Origin: Symbiodinium kawagutii | Lineage: Eukaryota; Sar; Dinophyceae; Suessiales; Symbiodiniaceae | Direction of reading: 5' to 3' | Length of the DNA: 64,000 bases | NCBI GenBank assembly: GCA_009767595.1 | Contig: VSDK01006478.1 | Location: forward strand, 69,084 to 133,083 | Part shown: positions 1-11,275 of the stretch, piece after piece | Layout: each line of letters starts with the position of its first letter | Numbering within the stretch: the first letter of the stretch is position 1 | The notes under the pieces: generated by a model | Database searches by the model: none | What the model was told of the DNA's origin: nothing | The model's input: the letters and a program-made list of their open reading frames with translations, nothing else | Position numbers and translations under genes: made by a program

Positions 1-435
1 CCGTTGGCAGCAGCACACTGTTCGACTATCTTGATATATTGTGTTTTACTATTAACTATGGGTGCAACTGTTCACTGATTGGATTCACGGACCAACTTAG
101 AAGTAGGGGGCACCTGAAGCTTAATCTCTTGGTGCTTGCAGGTGAACTAGACAACCGGGGAGCAGAGTTTGGCTGACCAAACGTGAAAGGTCTATGTCTT
201 CCGAAGTTGGTGTCTCATCATGATGGCAGTGAGCCACGTGAAAAATCTTTTGGAATCCCTCTTTACCGATTGCTTCTGTCATGGCCGGTGAAAATTCCCC
301 TCTTGTACCAGATCAAATCGCACCTGGAAAAATCACCGGACCCTTTGGCCTTTGACACCCCTCACGTCACACTAACCCATCCTCTCTGCCACAATAGGAG
401 TCCCTTCTTTATTCTTTGTTGCCAACCTCCCTGGA

Positions 436-495
436 ATCCTTATGAATCCTCTTATGAATCTCCTTATGAATCTCCTTATGAATCCTTAAAACATC
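436..495 (+). repeat. Short tandem repeat, CTTATGAATC units
   Basis: Four to five near-identical 12-16 bp units containing CTTATGAATC follow one another. They create an artificial YESPYES-like peptide in one frame. Confidence 0.7.
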
Positions 496-3139
496 CTTAG
501 TCAACTTTTCCCCTCCCATCTCTCCTCAGACTTCTCCGAGATCAACGACTTGCTTTTTTGAACTCGAACTGCTGGGGACCGCGCTGGAGAAGGAGGACGA
601 CTCCTGTTGGCCGCGGCAGTCCCCATCCTGTTGGGTCTGCAACATGGTCTCTGGAGGAATGCTGAGAGCTGAAATTTGCGCGCCTAAATCATGTATCCAT
701 ACTATGTTCTAACGCGATTTAAGGTACCCAGAGAGATTTGATTTCGAGATCAGAATATGGCAAGTTGTCCATGCACGTTTTTGACCAAGACTCAGTCCCA
801 TATCAAAAACCGTCGATAGATGACTGTGAAATCTTGAGAGGACAGTCACAGTCTTTATGGCTAGCACACTATCACTTTCAGTCAATTGATCGATGTTGAC
901 CCACACCCATAGCACCGCGAACAATCAAAGGCCTCGTTTTTTGCTCATGACTGCGAAGCACCCTCTCTGCCGGCACTTGCCAAGCACAGGTACTTTTAAA
1001 ATCAATCAAAATGACTTGACCTCAGAATAGGACAGACCGATAGATTGAAGGATGAAAAGACTGACATGAAGGATGAAAAGACTGACATGCAGGGAAAGGC
1101 AGGTAGATAGATAGACAGATAGATGGACAGATAGATAGATAGACCAATACAGAGTGAGAGAGACAGAGGGACAGCAGAAAGAAAGGAAAACTATACAGAG
1201 ATGGATGGATACCTAGGTACATAGAGACATAGATAGATTAGATTGGATTGGAATAAGAGTAGATGAGCAGATTAGAATCAGGGTAGGCTAGTTAGATTAG
1301 ACTAGATCTACAGATGGATGGATGGGATAAGATAATAAAACAAGATAATAAAACATAAGGGAAAACAAACGTGTTGTTGTTGTTCAAAAAAGGAGATCAG
1401 GGAAAAAAATAGACACAGGCCTGTTGAATGAGCACAATAAGTCTAAGGCTCAGATTTGTCATTTGACCACATGGACGCTATACTGCCCTTTGTCCTTTGA
1501 GGAGTCGAAGGTGGCTGCGGGTAGCCACTAAACCAGCCATCCGCCTGGCAGACAAATGGTACCGTGTATAGTATGAGAGTCACGGGACCATGGATATCCA
1601 AATTTCTCCAAGATTGGGAAGTCAAGAAATCTCCAAAAATAAGCTAGATTCATCTAGATCATATATAGATTCAATTTCCTATAGATTCATCTAGATTCAA
1701 AATTATCTTATATCATCTTCATCCTTTGTGATGTACTTGGGCAGTTTTGACCCATGGCAACATGATGACCCGCTTTTTATGTTCGAACACTTCTATTTCA
1801 TTTTGCACACATTGTTATACGAAGCTTGACTTCTGAGAATCTGATGAAGATTATAATCATCTTCAGCTTTGGCGGGTACCCACTTTATGGCCCTCCTGCG
1901 AGACTGAACAAGTTGCAGATCAAGACATGCTGTCACGTCTATTAGCGAAGAGTCCTGCATCCAAACACATACCCAATATTTCCAATCGTGATTTGGACGA
2001 CATGAACAAACATGGCATGTGTTGTCATTTGTGGTTTGTCCCTGGAAGGAGATGAATCGACCCTTGTGATCCTATGTAGCTCGGAATTCGCCATCCGTGC
2101 AGCTGATGGGATCTGTTTCACCTCTTTCGCCAGCTTCTCAAAACACTTGAATCAGTTGAATCTCTGGAAAAAAATGTAATCTTCTCCTCAGAAACAGTTA
2201 GATTGGATTTCCCTGCACCCTTACAGTACCAACGTACCATCCCTGGCCTTAGGCGGATCGCTGGATGAGCTCTCCAATGGGGCGACACCTGGCAGAAATG
2301 CAACAAATCTTCAAAAAATTTCTTGAAACTATACTTGGTAATACTTAGTAATATTAGCTTAGTAATACTTCGTAATACTTAGTAATGATGGGTAATGGCC
2401 TGTTTTCTTCCCATTTGGCTCTTAGTTCCGGTCTATGCCGGATGTGCAAGTCATCAGTGGTTACCACGTATGACAAGCACGGGATAATGGGATAATGATT
2501 AGGAAAGGCTAGTAACCGCTAGTAATGATTGACAACAATGGTTAAGTGTCCTGGTCAATTCAAATGGCGGAAGTGGCTAAATAGTGCACCTCCTGCGTGC
2601 CCAGTGGGTTCATAGTTGACAATGATGGCCAATAAAGGTTAATCACGGGCAAGGATGCTTGCCTGCCATATTGGAGAATATCTCAGGAGAACGAAAGGCA
2701 AGGAGACAAGAGGCTACAGTGGCTATGATCTTGACTGCAAATCATGGTTTGAAATGATTTGAGCCATCCAAATCAGAATCAACTAGGGAAAATCATCATA
2801 TGGAGACCTGCTGAAGCGAAAACCTTGGGAGGTCACTGGTCACCAAGTGCCCCTGAGTGCCCTGACCGGTAAATTGGACATTGACCACCGGTGAAGTCCT
2901 GGCCGCAGTTGGTGTACGTGCCAGGGTGTGGCCGCATCCAGTCCTAGCCGGTCCTAGCTACCTGTTGAAACACAGAAGGGATCACAGTCGAGATATGTCA
3001 CCTCTTGGAGACTTAGCATCTCCTAGTTTGCTCGCGAAAAACCGAGACGTCAACTGGAAACTGCGACTGTGACACTTCTTGATTTCGACGAGCATGGCCA
3101 CATGTATGCATAGTACACCAGACCTTCCAGAAAACATGG

Positions 3140-3142
3140 TGG

Positions 3143-3207
<65 letters not shown>

Positions 3208-3257
3208 TTTCTTGTTGTTGTTGTCGTTGTTGTTGTCGTTGTTGTTGGGGTTGTTGT

Positions 3258-3292
<35 letters not shown>

Positions 3293-3330
3293 TTGTTGTT
3301 GTTGTTGTTGTTGTTGTCGTTGTTGTTGTC
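3140..3330 (+). repeat. Compound GTT/GTC/GCT microsatellite
   Basis: About 190 bp of GTT triplets with interrupted blocks of GTC and GCT. It generates poly-Val, poly-Leu, poly-Gln and poly-Thr open frames on both strands, which are artefacts of the repeat. Confidence 0.9.
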
Positions 3331-4190
3331 TCACGCCTCAAGCGTTTCCCCTACATCCAAGTTTCCAAACGGCGATCGTGTAATTTCAAAAATTCGGTAA
3401 GATCTCCGAAGACAGCAATGTCACAAATGTCATCATATTTTTCTAATCTTTGGGTTAAGCGCCCATTGGGTCCGGGTCCGCCTGATTGACATTGTCCAGC
3501 CGCTGATGGTCCACGAGCCGATGATGCAGGGCGCGCATTTCACGGCGCTTTTGGGACCACGGCGGGTGGCATCAAAGGGAGAACCCTTTCACAAAAAAAA
3601 GCTGGTGAAGTTCAAGTGTTGGGCACCTGATCAACCGCCTGGGTTTTCACAAGTCTTTCAATGGGGTTACAAGGTGCTACAACAACGAGGTGTGTGGCAA
3701 CCTGGGTCGCCTAAGCTGCTGTCTTTCCACCCCGGTCCGCCAGCTTTGCTGAGCCAATAGAAGGTTCGAGGTTGCAGCATGTGTGGATGCAGCATTTCGG
3801 ACTAGAAAAAAATTTGTTTTTCCTTTACATTTTGCTAATACACTGATGTTTGCAGGAAATCCAAAACATGACTATGGAATCATGAGGATTATGGGGATTG
3901 CTGTGATTGCCTTCCAAGCACTTGTACACACAATTCCATCGCTAGGAAATTGACATAACAAGAATAACTTGCTGCAAATACCTAGCCGTCAAATAGCCAA
4001 ACCTGGAGCGCTATCCACATCTGCGCTTCAACTCTCTGGTAGTTCAAGCATGGAACGCCAGTCGTCACACATCTGCTGCTCACCACGTTTCCCTTTCGAG
4101 CCTTCTGCAATGCTGTGGTGTCCAGCAGTTTTCTGCACGCAAAAAGGATAGGAACGAGGCTCTCAGCAAGCAGCTCCCACATTTTGAGGA

Positions 4191-4196
4191 TATAAT
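4191..4196. repeat. Candidate target-site duplication TATAAT (left copy)
   Basis: TATAAT occurs immediately outside the left inverted repeat. It occurs again at 5883-5888, directly after the right one. In an AT-rich context a 6-bp match can arise by chance. Confidence 0.45.
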
Positions 4197-4199
4197 AGG

Positions 4200-4417
4200 T
4201 AGGATAGGCCTTGCCCATCTTCCAACTCATCAACCCCCAACCACTTCAAAGCCACCAACCATCTAATAAAATGAAAAACCATAGGGGGGACCATACACTT
4301 TAACAATATCCAACCAAAAATGGTCAAAATCATCTTTTCAACAAGTCCCCCAAGAGTAAAGGGTGGCATAAACAATGATTTCTGGGAATAGATACATGAG
4401 TTGGAAGACGGGCAAGG
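4200..4417 (+). repeat. Left terminal inverted repeat of the 4.2-kb element
   Basis: This block is the reverse complement of 5676-5880, with a few substitutions and one 14-bp insertion near 4369. Its outer edge reads CCTTGCCCATCTTCCAACTC and its inner edge is the near-perfect inverted copy of that sequence. The repeat is thus itself a small foldback unit. Confidence 0.9.
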
Positions 4418-4527
4418 CCATGAATCACGGCCCTCTGAAACAAAGAGCGCAGGAGAAATTCCAACAGATTGCCAGCCAAGACTGAAGCAATTTTTCTTGC
4501 AAACTGTGCTTGGTGAAACGGGTGAAA

Positions 4528-5559
4528 TCATACACGAGACAATTTCCACGCCAAGGGCTCTGCCGCCAAATGTTCCACCTCTGTATCGCTCAACTCTTGT
4601 GAGTCGCTCATGCGGTCCTCTTCTCTACGATTTGGTAGAGAGCCTAAATGCTTGTGTTTGAGAAGCCGACATGCCAGCACGCTAAGATTGAAGAAATGCA
4701 CTACTCCTGCCACGCTCACTTTCATGTACTTGGGTTCCTCGGCATCATAGACCCAATGGGGGGCATCTACATCACGCACCTTCACACCAGCCAAGTTCGC
4801 CACCTTCTGCACTTCATCACTGATAGTGCTTTTCGTGATGACACTGTATTTGGCGGTCTTCTCCGTGCCACCATGTCCTTTCAAAGTCAGTCTTGGAGCC
4901 TCGGTGTAGTTGAACTCGCGGTTCTGCAAGTCCTTCACCCCCTCATCTAAGTCATTCTGATACTGCCTGTAGATGGTGATAAGCCCGTCTCCAATCTTGA
5001 AATTCTCCCCATCCGTTTTCCCGCCGTATTTAGCGCAAACACCGGCCACGAAGGACTGCACTGTCTCACGAGCATCTGCCCCACGAGCCACAATGTAGGC
5101 GTCGAAAGGGCGCTCACACAGCATTTCGTCCGGTGGTTGCACTTCAACGGGCAACTTCATGGTGGGCAAGAAAGCAATCATGTTGATCTTCTCGTCCTCC
5201 TCTTCGTTATTTGCATCATACTTGTCGTGCTGTGTCTTCATCAAGTGCCAACAGTTCGACTTGTCGCTCAAATGATCTAACCATCTGGAAACGTGCTCTC
5301 CATAAGTCTCCTTCATGGCATCAAGCCACAATGGTTGCAAATTCACAGAGTCTGGAATTCCAGCATGTGCTCCATGGCAATCCGTTGCGACCACGCCACC
5401 CAAGGGCTTCTGCCTTGAAGCACTGTAGGCACTTGGAGCGAATTCGCTTCGCCCTGGTGTATGTGGGACTGCCAGGGAAGCGGCAGGTTTCTTCACACTC
5501 TTCTTGGCAGGTTTTTTCTTGACAGGTTTTTTCTTCATAGGCACTTTCTTTGGAGGCAT
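4528..5559 (-). CDS. Unknown 343-aa protein with Lys-rich N-terminal tail, encoded inside the TIR element
   Basis: An intronless ORF fills almost all of the space between the two inverted repeats. Residues 1-28 are strongly basic, with repeated KKKP and KKSVKKP blocks like histone H1 or HU-type tails. A DNA-binding or nuclear role is therefore plausible but inferred. Residues about 45-340 are a globular, mixed-charge region with an acidic patch (NEEEDEK near residue 120). The C-terminus is acidic (MSDSQELSDTEVEHL). No transposase, recombinase, helicase or reverse transcriptase motif was recognised. The start chosen is the ATG at 5559; the lysine tail follows directly. The absence of introns contrasts with the multi-exon genes nearby and fits a mobile or retroposed origin. 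It could be a transposase of an unfamiliar family, an accessory DNA-binding protein, or a captured host gene. Confidence 0.7.
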   Translation of the reverse strand: MPPKKVPMKKKPVKKKPAKKSVKKPAASLAVPHTPGRSEFAPSAYSASRQKPLGGVVATDCHGAHAGIPDSVNLQPLWLDAMKETYGEHVSRWLDHLSDKSNCWHLMKTQHDKYDANNEEEDEKINMIAFLPTMKLPVEVQPPDEMLCERPFDAYIVARGADARETVQSFVAGVCAKYGGKTDGENFKIGDGLITIYRQYQNDLDEGVKDLQNREFNYTEAPRLTLKGHGGTEKTAKYSVITKSTISDEVQKVANLAGVKVRDVDAPHWVYDAEEPKYMKVSVAGVVHFFNLSVLACRLLKHKHLGSLPNRREEDRMSDSQELSDTEVEHLAAEPLAWKLSRV

Positions 5560-5600
5560 GGTTCATGTCAAAGCGCGGTGACAAGGAAACCAACATACTC

Positions 5601-5613
5601 TTTGAGCCAAAGT
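5601..5613 (-). promoter_or_regulatory. Possible spliced-leader relic upstream of the 343-aa ORF
   Basis: On the minus strand this reads ACTTTGGCTCAAA, 43-52 nt before the ATG of the 343-aa ORF. The dinoflagellate trans-spliced leader ends in ATTTTGGCTCAAG, so 10 consecutive bases match. Such relics mark genes reinserted from trans-spliced mRNA. The match is short and the leader 5' half is not recognisable, so chance is possible. Confidence 0.3.
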
Positions 5614-5675
5614 AGATGCTTTTAGAGGCACAACTGTAGTAATATATCTATACAACAAAAATCATATCAGACAGA

Positions 5676-5880
5676 CCTTGCCCATCTTCCAACTCATGTA
5701 TCTATTCCCTATGCCATCCTTTACTCTTGGGGGACGTGTTGAAAAGATGATTTTGACCATTTTTGGTTGGATATTGTTAAAGTGTATGGTCCCCCCTATG
5801 GTTTTGCATTTTATGAGATGGTTGGTGGCTTTGAAATGGTTGGGGGTTGATGAGTTGGAAGATGGGCAAGGCCTATCCTA
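5676..5880 (-). repeat. Right terminal inverted repeat of the 4.2-kb element
   Basis: Inverted partner of 4200-4417, about 205 bp long. It starts at 5676 with CCTTGCCCATCTTCCAACTC and ends with the inverted copy of that edge followed by GGCCTATCCTA. It lacks the 14-bp insertion found in the left copy. Confidence 0.9.
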
Positions 5881-5888
5881 ACTATAAT

Positions 5889-8319
5889 CAGCTCCAACAA
5901 AGTATAGCCAGAGGCACCCCTGAGTGATTGGGTAGATGCGTAGACCCTGACCCGGCAAAAAAAAGGCGTTGTTTTTCCGAAATCTGGAGGTTGGCGACTT
6001 TGTTGTCCTTGGGCAAAACCATCCCGAAATACGAAGAACAGCTGCGACTCTTCTGGTCGATGTGAATGCGTCCAAAGCTGGAACATTCTTTTCTTTGCCG
6101 ATACAACAAAACGCTTCCTACGAAGGCTCTCAGTATGAACGAATGATTTTCTAGCCAATCTCACATCGCATTCCGTGGAAAAAAACTCTCCATCTACAGT
6201 TCCAAGCCGATATCATGAATGTATTTACTTTGGTTTTTGTGTGATTCTGCTATATAATATAATATATATATATATATATATAAATACATAATATATATAT
6301 ATATATTATGTGTATTTAAATATATATATATATATTTATTTATTTATATCTAGACTATAAACACATATATAAAAACCTAATGTATATGTTTCAATATACA
6401 TATATATATATATATGTAGATATCGATGTAATATATGATATACATATATATCTATATATATGTATATCATATATTACATAAATAATAAACAGTATTACAT
6501 ATTATATATGCTATACATATTATATATGCTACATTATAGATTATATTATATATATATATAAATATACTTCCCTATCTACTTCCCTATTGCTTTATGAATC
6601 CATTGATTCTTGGAACTCGGAAAGTTGGATCCTCTCTATTCTTGTACCTCCTTTCCTCCCCCGCACCTGGCATCCGCCTTGCAGCTGGTGATCCCACGGC
6701 AATGGTAGTTGATGCTTGAATGTTTAAGCAATGAACAAACTTAATAAGCAATGAAATGTTTCAGCAATTGTTTGATAATTGTGATGGAAAATGATGGGAA
6801 ATCATGGAAAATGATGGTTGTAATGGTGCACGGCGAAGTGGTTTTCATATCAGTTATTGTTCAGGGTTGATGGTTGCCAAAAAGTATTTATGGTTAGCAT
6901 CACCAATGGTTCATAGTGGCTGGGTAGGGGTGGATCATCAAGCATACCCAAGAATAATAGATGGGAATACCAGCAATACTGATTATCAAAAACTGGTTCA
7001 AAGACTATGCCATGTCATGAGTCTCAAATCTTCAGCCATGAACGGAGTGGCAGAATCACAACAATCCAAAGCCAAACCAATCCATCAGCCAAGGTCGCTG
7101 ACACGTGATACGATCTCATTCATCTACTGAGTACATATATGAATCGAGTAATATGAGGTCTATGCATAGAGGTACCCGCAAGCATCCGAATTTACGTGTT
7201 CAACAGAGAAAACGCCAACAATTGGGGTGTGAGAAAATGGAACTGATATGACGTCTATGACTATCTATACATATGATTTAACCACATCAACAAAATCGTT
7301 ATTTTTTGACATTGTATATATCTCTCTTGCATGAACTCTGACCAAAGGTTCTTTTGGTCTCGGATTAGTCAAGTAGTTTCACGTCAGCTGTCTCATCCTC
7401 CAAGCAGAGTTTACCTTCAATCGATGCTAACTTACCTTGACTTTTCTGACCTTTCTTTGTCTTTTGGGTCTGATGCTTCGTAGACATGTCTGGCACCTTT
7501 CAACTCTTGCACACCCTGAAACATGTTGGAGGAGGATTGCTATGGTGCTTGATATCGAGTATGACACTGGATCAAAACTAAGGCCAAAAAAAGGATGCCA
7601 AGAGAGTGGGTCTTGAAAGTGAATGTATAATTATGCCTGGAAGGAACTATCCTGGACATAGATGTCAAAGGCACATTCGCAACATATCTGAGACCCAGGG
7701 TATGGTTGTGGGCAATGGATGTAACCCTCATATGCTAGTTGGCCCAAGGAATTCAATGTCATCCTGAGTAGTGGGCCCCATCAAGTGACTATCAACCATG
7801 GTCCTCAACCCTTATCCAACCAACAAGATCCATCAAGATCCATCGAGATGCATTCAGATCCATCAAGCATTACTTAGCCATTGCCAACCGGCTGCCAACC
7901 ATCAACCCCCAGCTTCATAAAGCTTCGCGAACTGGGCTTCCAACATCAAGCGAAGCTTCGCGGGATCTCTCCACCAGCATGTGGACCAACCTTTGTGCGA
8001 TGCATTGACACAACGGTTTTTTTTTCCATTGGGGACTTGCAACAGAAGTTGTGGGGATTGCAACAACAATGACTAGTGCCAGCGATCGGCGATAAAAGGT
8101 ATCTGACAGTGTCAAATATAATAATATTGATACTGAGGCAAACCTATAGTGTAGATGCACACATATATACGTATGTCTAGCTTCAGGCAATACTACGGGA
8201 ATGATAGCAACAATAGCAATAGAAACGACTTCAATATGCATGAATCGTATTTGTGCAGACACAAGCAAGCATAGTGACAGCAGAAAACATAACAATGACC
8301 ACGGTGACTATGACCATTT
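5889..8319. other. Intergenic, AT-rich, no gene seen
   Basis: It contains a 300-bp TA-rich block (6251-6560) with a long palindrome. The rest is unremarkable sequence with short open frames on both strands. None showed a splice-compatible exon. Confidence 0.5.
6251..6560. repeat. TA-rich tract with 52-bp perfect palindrome
   Basis: Mostly TATA/ATAT steps. Positions 6427-6478 form an inverted repeat whose arms start TGTAATATATGATATACAT and meet with almost no loop. It could extrude a cruciform. Confidence 0.8.
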
Positions 8320-9307
8320 TCAGATGACGACATGACTGGGTAGCAAAGAAGCAACTCTTGGGATATTCATCCACTTGGTGTCCATATCTGCTTTCAGAAC
8401 GGTCCTGAGTATACTGTGCGTATCATGGGTATCTATATACATATTCCCAAAAGACTTCATTGTATACAGCGAGTATGTTTCCCAATATCTACAGTACTGG
8501 TCTTCTGCATCTTCCACCTTGGATTTGGGTCGTGAATCCGGCGCCTTGCGTGTTGATTCGTCACAACATTCTCGTTACTACTGTTGAACCCGGGCAAACA
8601 TGTAGCCTTGCAAAGCATACCAATTTCCTGTGGTACTGGCATCGTATGATCATGGTCCGTGAGACTGTCAGGAAGTCAGTCCAGTTGTAAAGATAGGTGG
8701 CCAGTAGGTCATCGCGGAATGCCATGGATTCTGACAATCCCCAACACATACTGGGCAGTGCAAACGTTGGTGATAAAGATCAACCAACCGCTACTTATGA
8801 TACCTAACCCCAGAGGTGAGTGATAAATTGCAGCGGTCATTACATCGAGCTAAACACACATCACAGTCAGTGATATTGTCACATTTGCACCAACGGTGGC
8901 TGTTGCTGTGACTTTTGTACATACTTGCGCCTCGATACAAGATGACAGAGTATAATCTAATCACATCAGTTGAATATCACACCTGCATACATCTTCAATC
9001 AGTTTCAACGAAGGCTCATGCAGGTCATCTTCTAAGGTCACCAGCTTGATGAACTGGTCACTGGGGTGGTTACTGGTGGTCACTGGTCGCCACTCGTCAC
9101 TTGGGTCGCAAACATGTGCGTGGGCCAGCCGCTCCGCAACTTCATCTGGCAGCCAGTGATCCCATCTGCGGTCAAAAATGATCCACATCAACCCTCCCAA
9201 ATAACATGCGTCACGAAAGATACCAACTCAACTGTCCTCATTTTCGAGGTCCACACCAAACCTAAACTTTCCGGTACCCTTGGGGTAGCTTCTGTGAGGT
9301 GTATACC
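8320..9307 (-). CDS. Unknown protein, four-exon gene (3' part)
   Basis: Proposed exons on the minus strand are (5' to 3') one ending at 9307 (start not fixed, possibly at an acceptor near 9390), 8983-9193, 8621-8750 and 8320-8517, ending in a TGA. Codon phase is compatible at every junction. Donors are GTATAC, GTGTGA and GTATGC. The second and fourth exons follow AG|G, the rule seen in the two well-supported genes of this window; the third does not. Encoded pieces include WIIFDRRWDHWLPDEVAERL, SMAFRDDLLATYLYNWTDFL and VEDAEDQYCRYWETYSLYTM. The protein looks soluble and rich in Trp and acidic residues. No family was recognised. A short frame immediately downstream (about 8210-8300) encodes a hydrophobic segment but no splice link to it is clear. 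Confidence 0.5.
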
Positions 9308-9309
9308 TT

Positions 9310-11275
9310 GAAGCTTCCAGGGTCGCTGCGCATGTGCTACGGCCTGGAATTCCATTTCTGATTCTGACCTGGGAAGGGATGCCAGATCTGGTGGCGTCTC
9401 ACTGTTCTCTGTTCTCCATGTTCGGTCTCTGCCCAAGGGCGGCACAAGCCATAGGCCACCAGCAAGTCTTCTTCGATCCAGGCTGGCTCGCAGGGGATGG
9501 GCCTCGCGATTCAACAGAGCTAGGAAGGGGATGGTGTTTTTGGTGATTTGGGGCCCTGTGATTTTGGAGTTTTTGAAATCGACATTGTCACGGCCTGGAG
9601 CAGCACCAGTCTCTGACGCAATGAAGTACAAGATACCCATGAGAACGAAAAAAGAAAATACTGTTGAAAACACCGTTGAAGACACCTGGGAATACCTCCC
9701 CCTGTGAATACCAAAAGAAGCTCATCACGCCCAGCCAGAGGACCCACGTGGACCATCAACTCGGGCTCTGTTGTGATTTCATGTGGTTTTAGCTAGATCT
9801 CTGCTCCTAAAACAAACATATTTCGAAACGAGGTCTTCCCCTCCATTATAAACAGCCGTTTCATCCCCCTGAGAGCGGCAAACTTTCTTGGCATGACATA
9901 GTATGAGGTTGTTGTGCTGACTTGGCCATCCTTGACATCTCGCTATGCAGAGTGCCCACCTCTTTGCATCTCCAGCAGCCAGTCACATGATGCCAATCAT
10001 GATGTCTGTCCATTTGGGTTGGGTGGCTCCGTGCAGTACCTCAACAGGACCTGGACAGCAAAAGATCATAGATGTGCCCAAATGGTTCAAGGAATCAACA
10101 AGAAATGGGAACAATGATGACAACTGATGATGTCAACTGTCATAACTGCCGAGTTATCGACGCTTTCACATGGTTTCCAACCCTTAACGGATCCATTTCC
10201 ACGAGGAACCTGGACTCGCAGACTCGCACACCTTGCCACGCACAACAGCAGTCGCAGGGTCGCGCGGCCCACCTTGATGCAGTCAGCGTGGAAGAAGATC
10301 TCGATTTTTTGGGAAAAGTATTCAATGTAAAAATCGAAAAAGATCTGTAAGAAGATCTGTAAGAAGATCTGTAAGAAGATCTGTGGAAATTCTCTTCTTA
10401 GCAGAAAAAGAGGAAAGTCGAATTGCTGTGTGCCCAGTGCAGGGCTTCAAGAGCTTGAGATTGCCCATTTCTTACCAATCTTATTGCTGTACCAGGGATC
10501 CCTCAGGCTCTGACCCCACAAGTACTTGGATGCACTGCCAGCTGTTGAAGGGTGGCCTGGAAGGAATCCGAAATGCGTTTCAATATCAAACTACACAGGG
10601 CTTCCCTTAAGGCTTCCTTACTCAGCATGCGCAAGTACCTCAAGATTCAACGCCATTGCATTTTACAACATCGTTTAGCATTCTTGCCATGCTAAAGAGT
10701 TCAGCTAAATGGCATGGGCAGAAATATCCATTGTCACCGAGCGGGACCGAAAATGACGGATGACCAGCAGTAATTCGATGCAGCAGGGAAGACAACCAGT
10801 TGAGGATACTTACAGTAGCTTAACCAAGATTTCGCAGCGAAATACTCCGCGGTTCTACCTGGACAAAATAATAGAAAATCAAAAAAGCTCTCTCAAGCTT
10901 CAAGTCGTCTCATTTACAATTCGCCGCCCAATACGTGGACTGCCATAGGTAGCATTGGTCATCATGCACGGTCTGCACAGGGAGATCCAGAAGTCAAACA
11001 TAGAACAGATAGGTGCCAAAACACCACCATAAGACAAGCACAGCACCATCAGCGCTGCAAATTTGCTTTGAAAGTTCATCCTTTTGACAGGTTAGTCACA
11101 GTTAGCCGATGAGGGAAGCTGAGCGGAATCATCACACAACTCTTGAAATCCGATACCAAATGATACCCAAATCGCAACTTACCTGGAGGCTCAAAACATA
11201 TCGATCAACATATGCCAGGGATCAACATGACACAAATATGACATATTGAAATGCCTTGGTTCAAAGCTCCCAAAC
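9310..11275. other. Mostly intron or intergenic sequence
   Basis: On the minus strand, 9310-9685 stays open (165 codons including the exon above) and may hold more 5' coding sequence of the previous gene. Around 10344-10383 the unit AGATCTGTAAGA is repeated three to four times. A plus-strand frame at 10200-10350 (AVSVEEDLDFLGKVF) looks protein-like but lacks supporting splice sites. Confidence 0.35.

Larger units (their letters stand above)
1..4190. other. Intergenic, no convincing gene
   Basis: No exon here has both a convincing protein sequence and splice sites. The stretch contains a short repeat of TCCTTATGAATC-type units near 436-495, a GATA/GACA-rich tract at about 1090-1210, and a GTT/GCT microsatellite at 3140-3330. 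A weak exon-like frame lies at about 3450-3580, where both strands are open and GC-rich. On the plus strand it reads RLIDIVQPLMVHE. Strand and reality could not be decided. Confidence 0.4.
4197..5882. mobile_element. Candidate TIR transposable element carrying one unknown ORF
   Basis: A 1.69-kb unit is bounded by long inverted repeats (4200-4417 and 5676-5880) whose outer ends both read TAGGATAGGCCTTGCCCATC inward. It contains a single intronless minus-strand ORF of 343 aa. The hexamer TATAAT flanks the unit on both sides (4191-4196 and 5883-5888) and could be a target-site duplication, allowing one extra base at the left end. Terminal repeats, compact size, one ORF and a flanking duplication are what a DNA transposon or its non-autonomous derivative looks like. 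No DDE-type catalytic triad could be recognised in the protein, so autonomy is unproven. Alternatives are two MITE-like repeats that happen to flank a retrocopy, or a captured gene. Confidence 0.75.

Noticed and set aside
3079..3489. Long poly-Val, poly-Leu, poly-Thr and poly-Gln ORFs on both strands
   Set aside because: They are reading frames of a GTT-type microsatellite.
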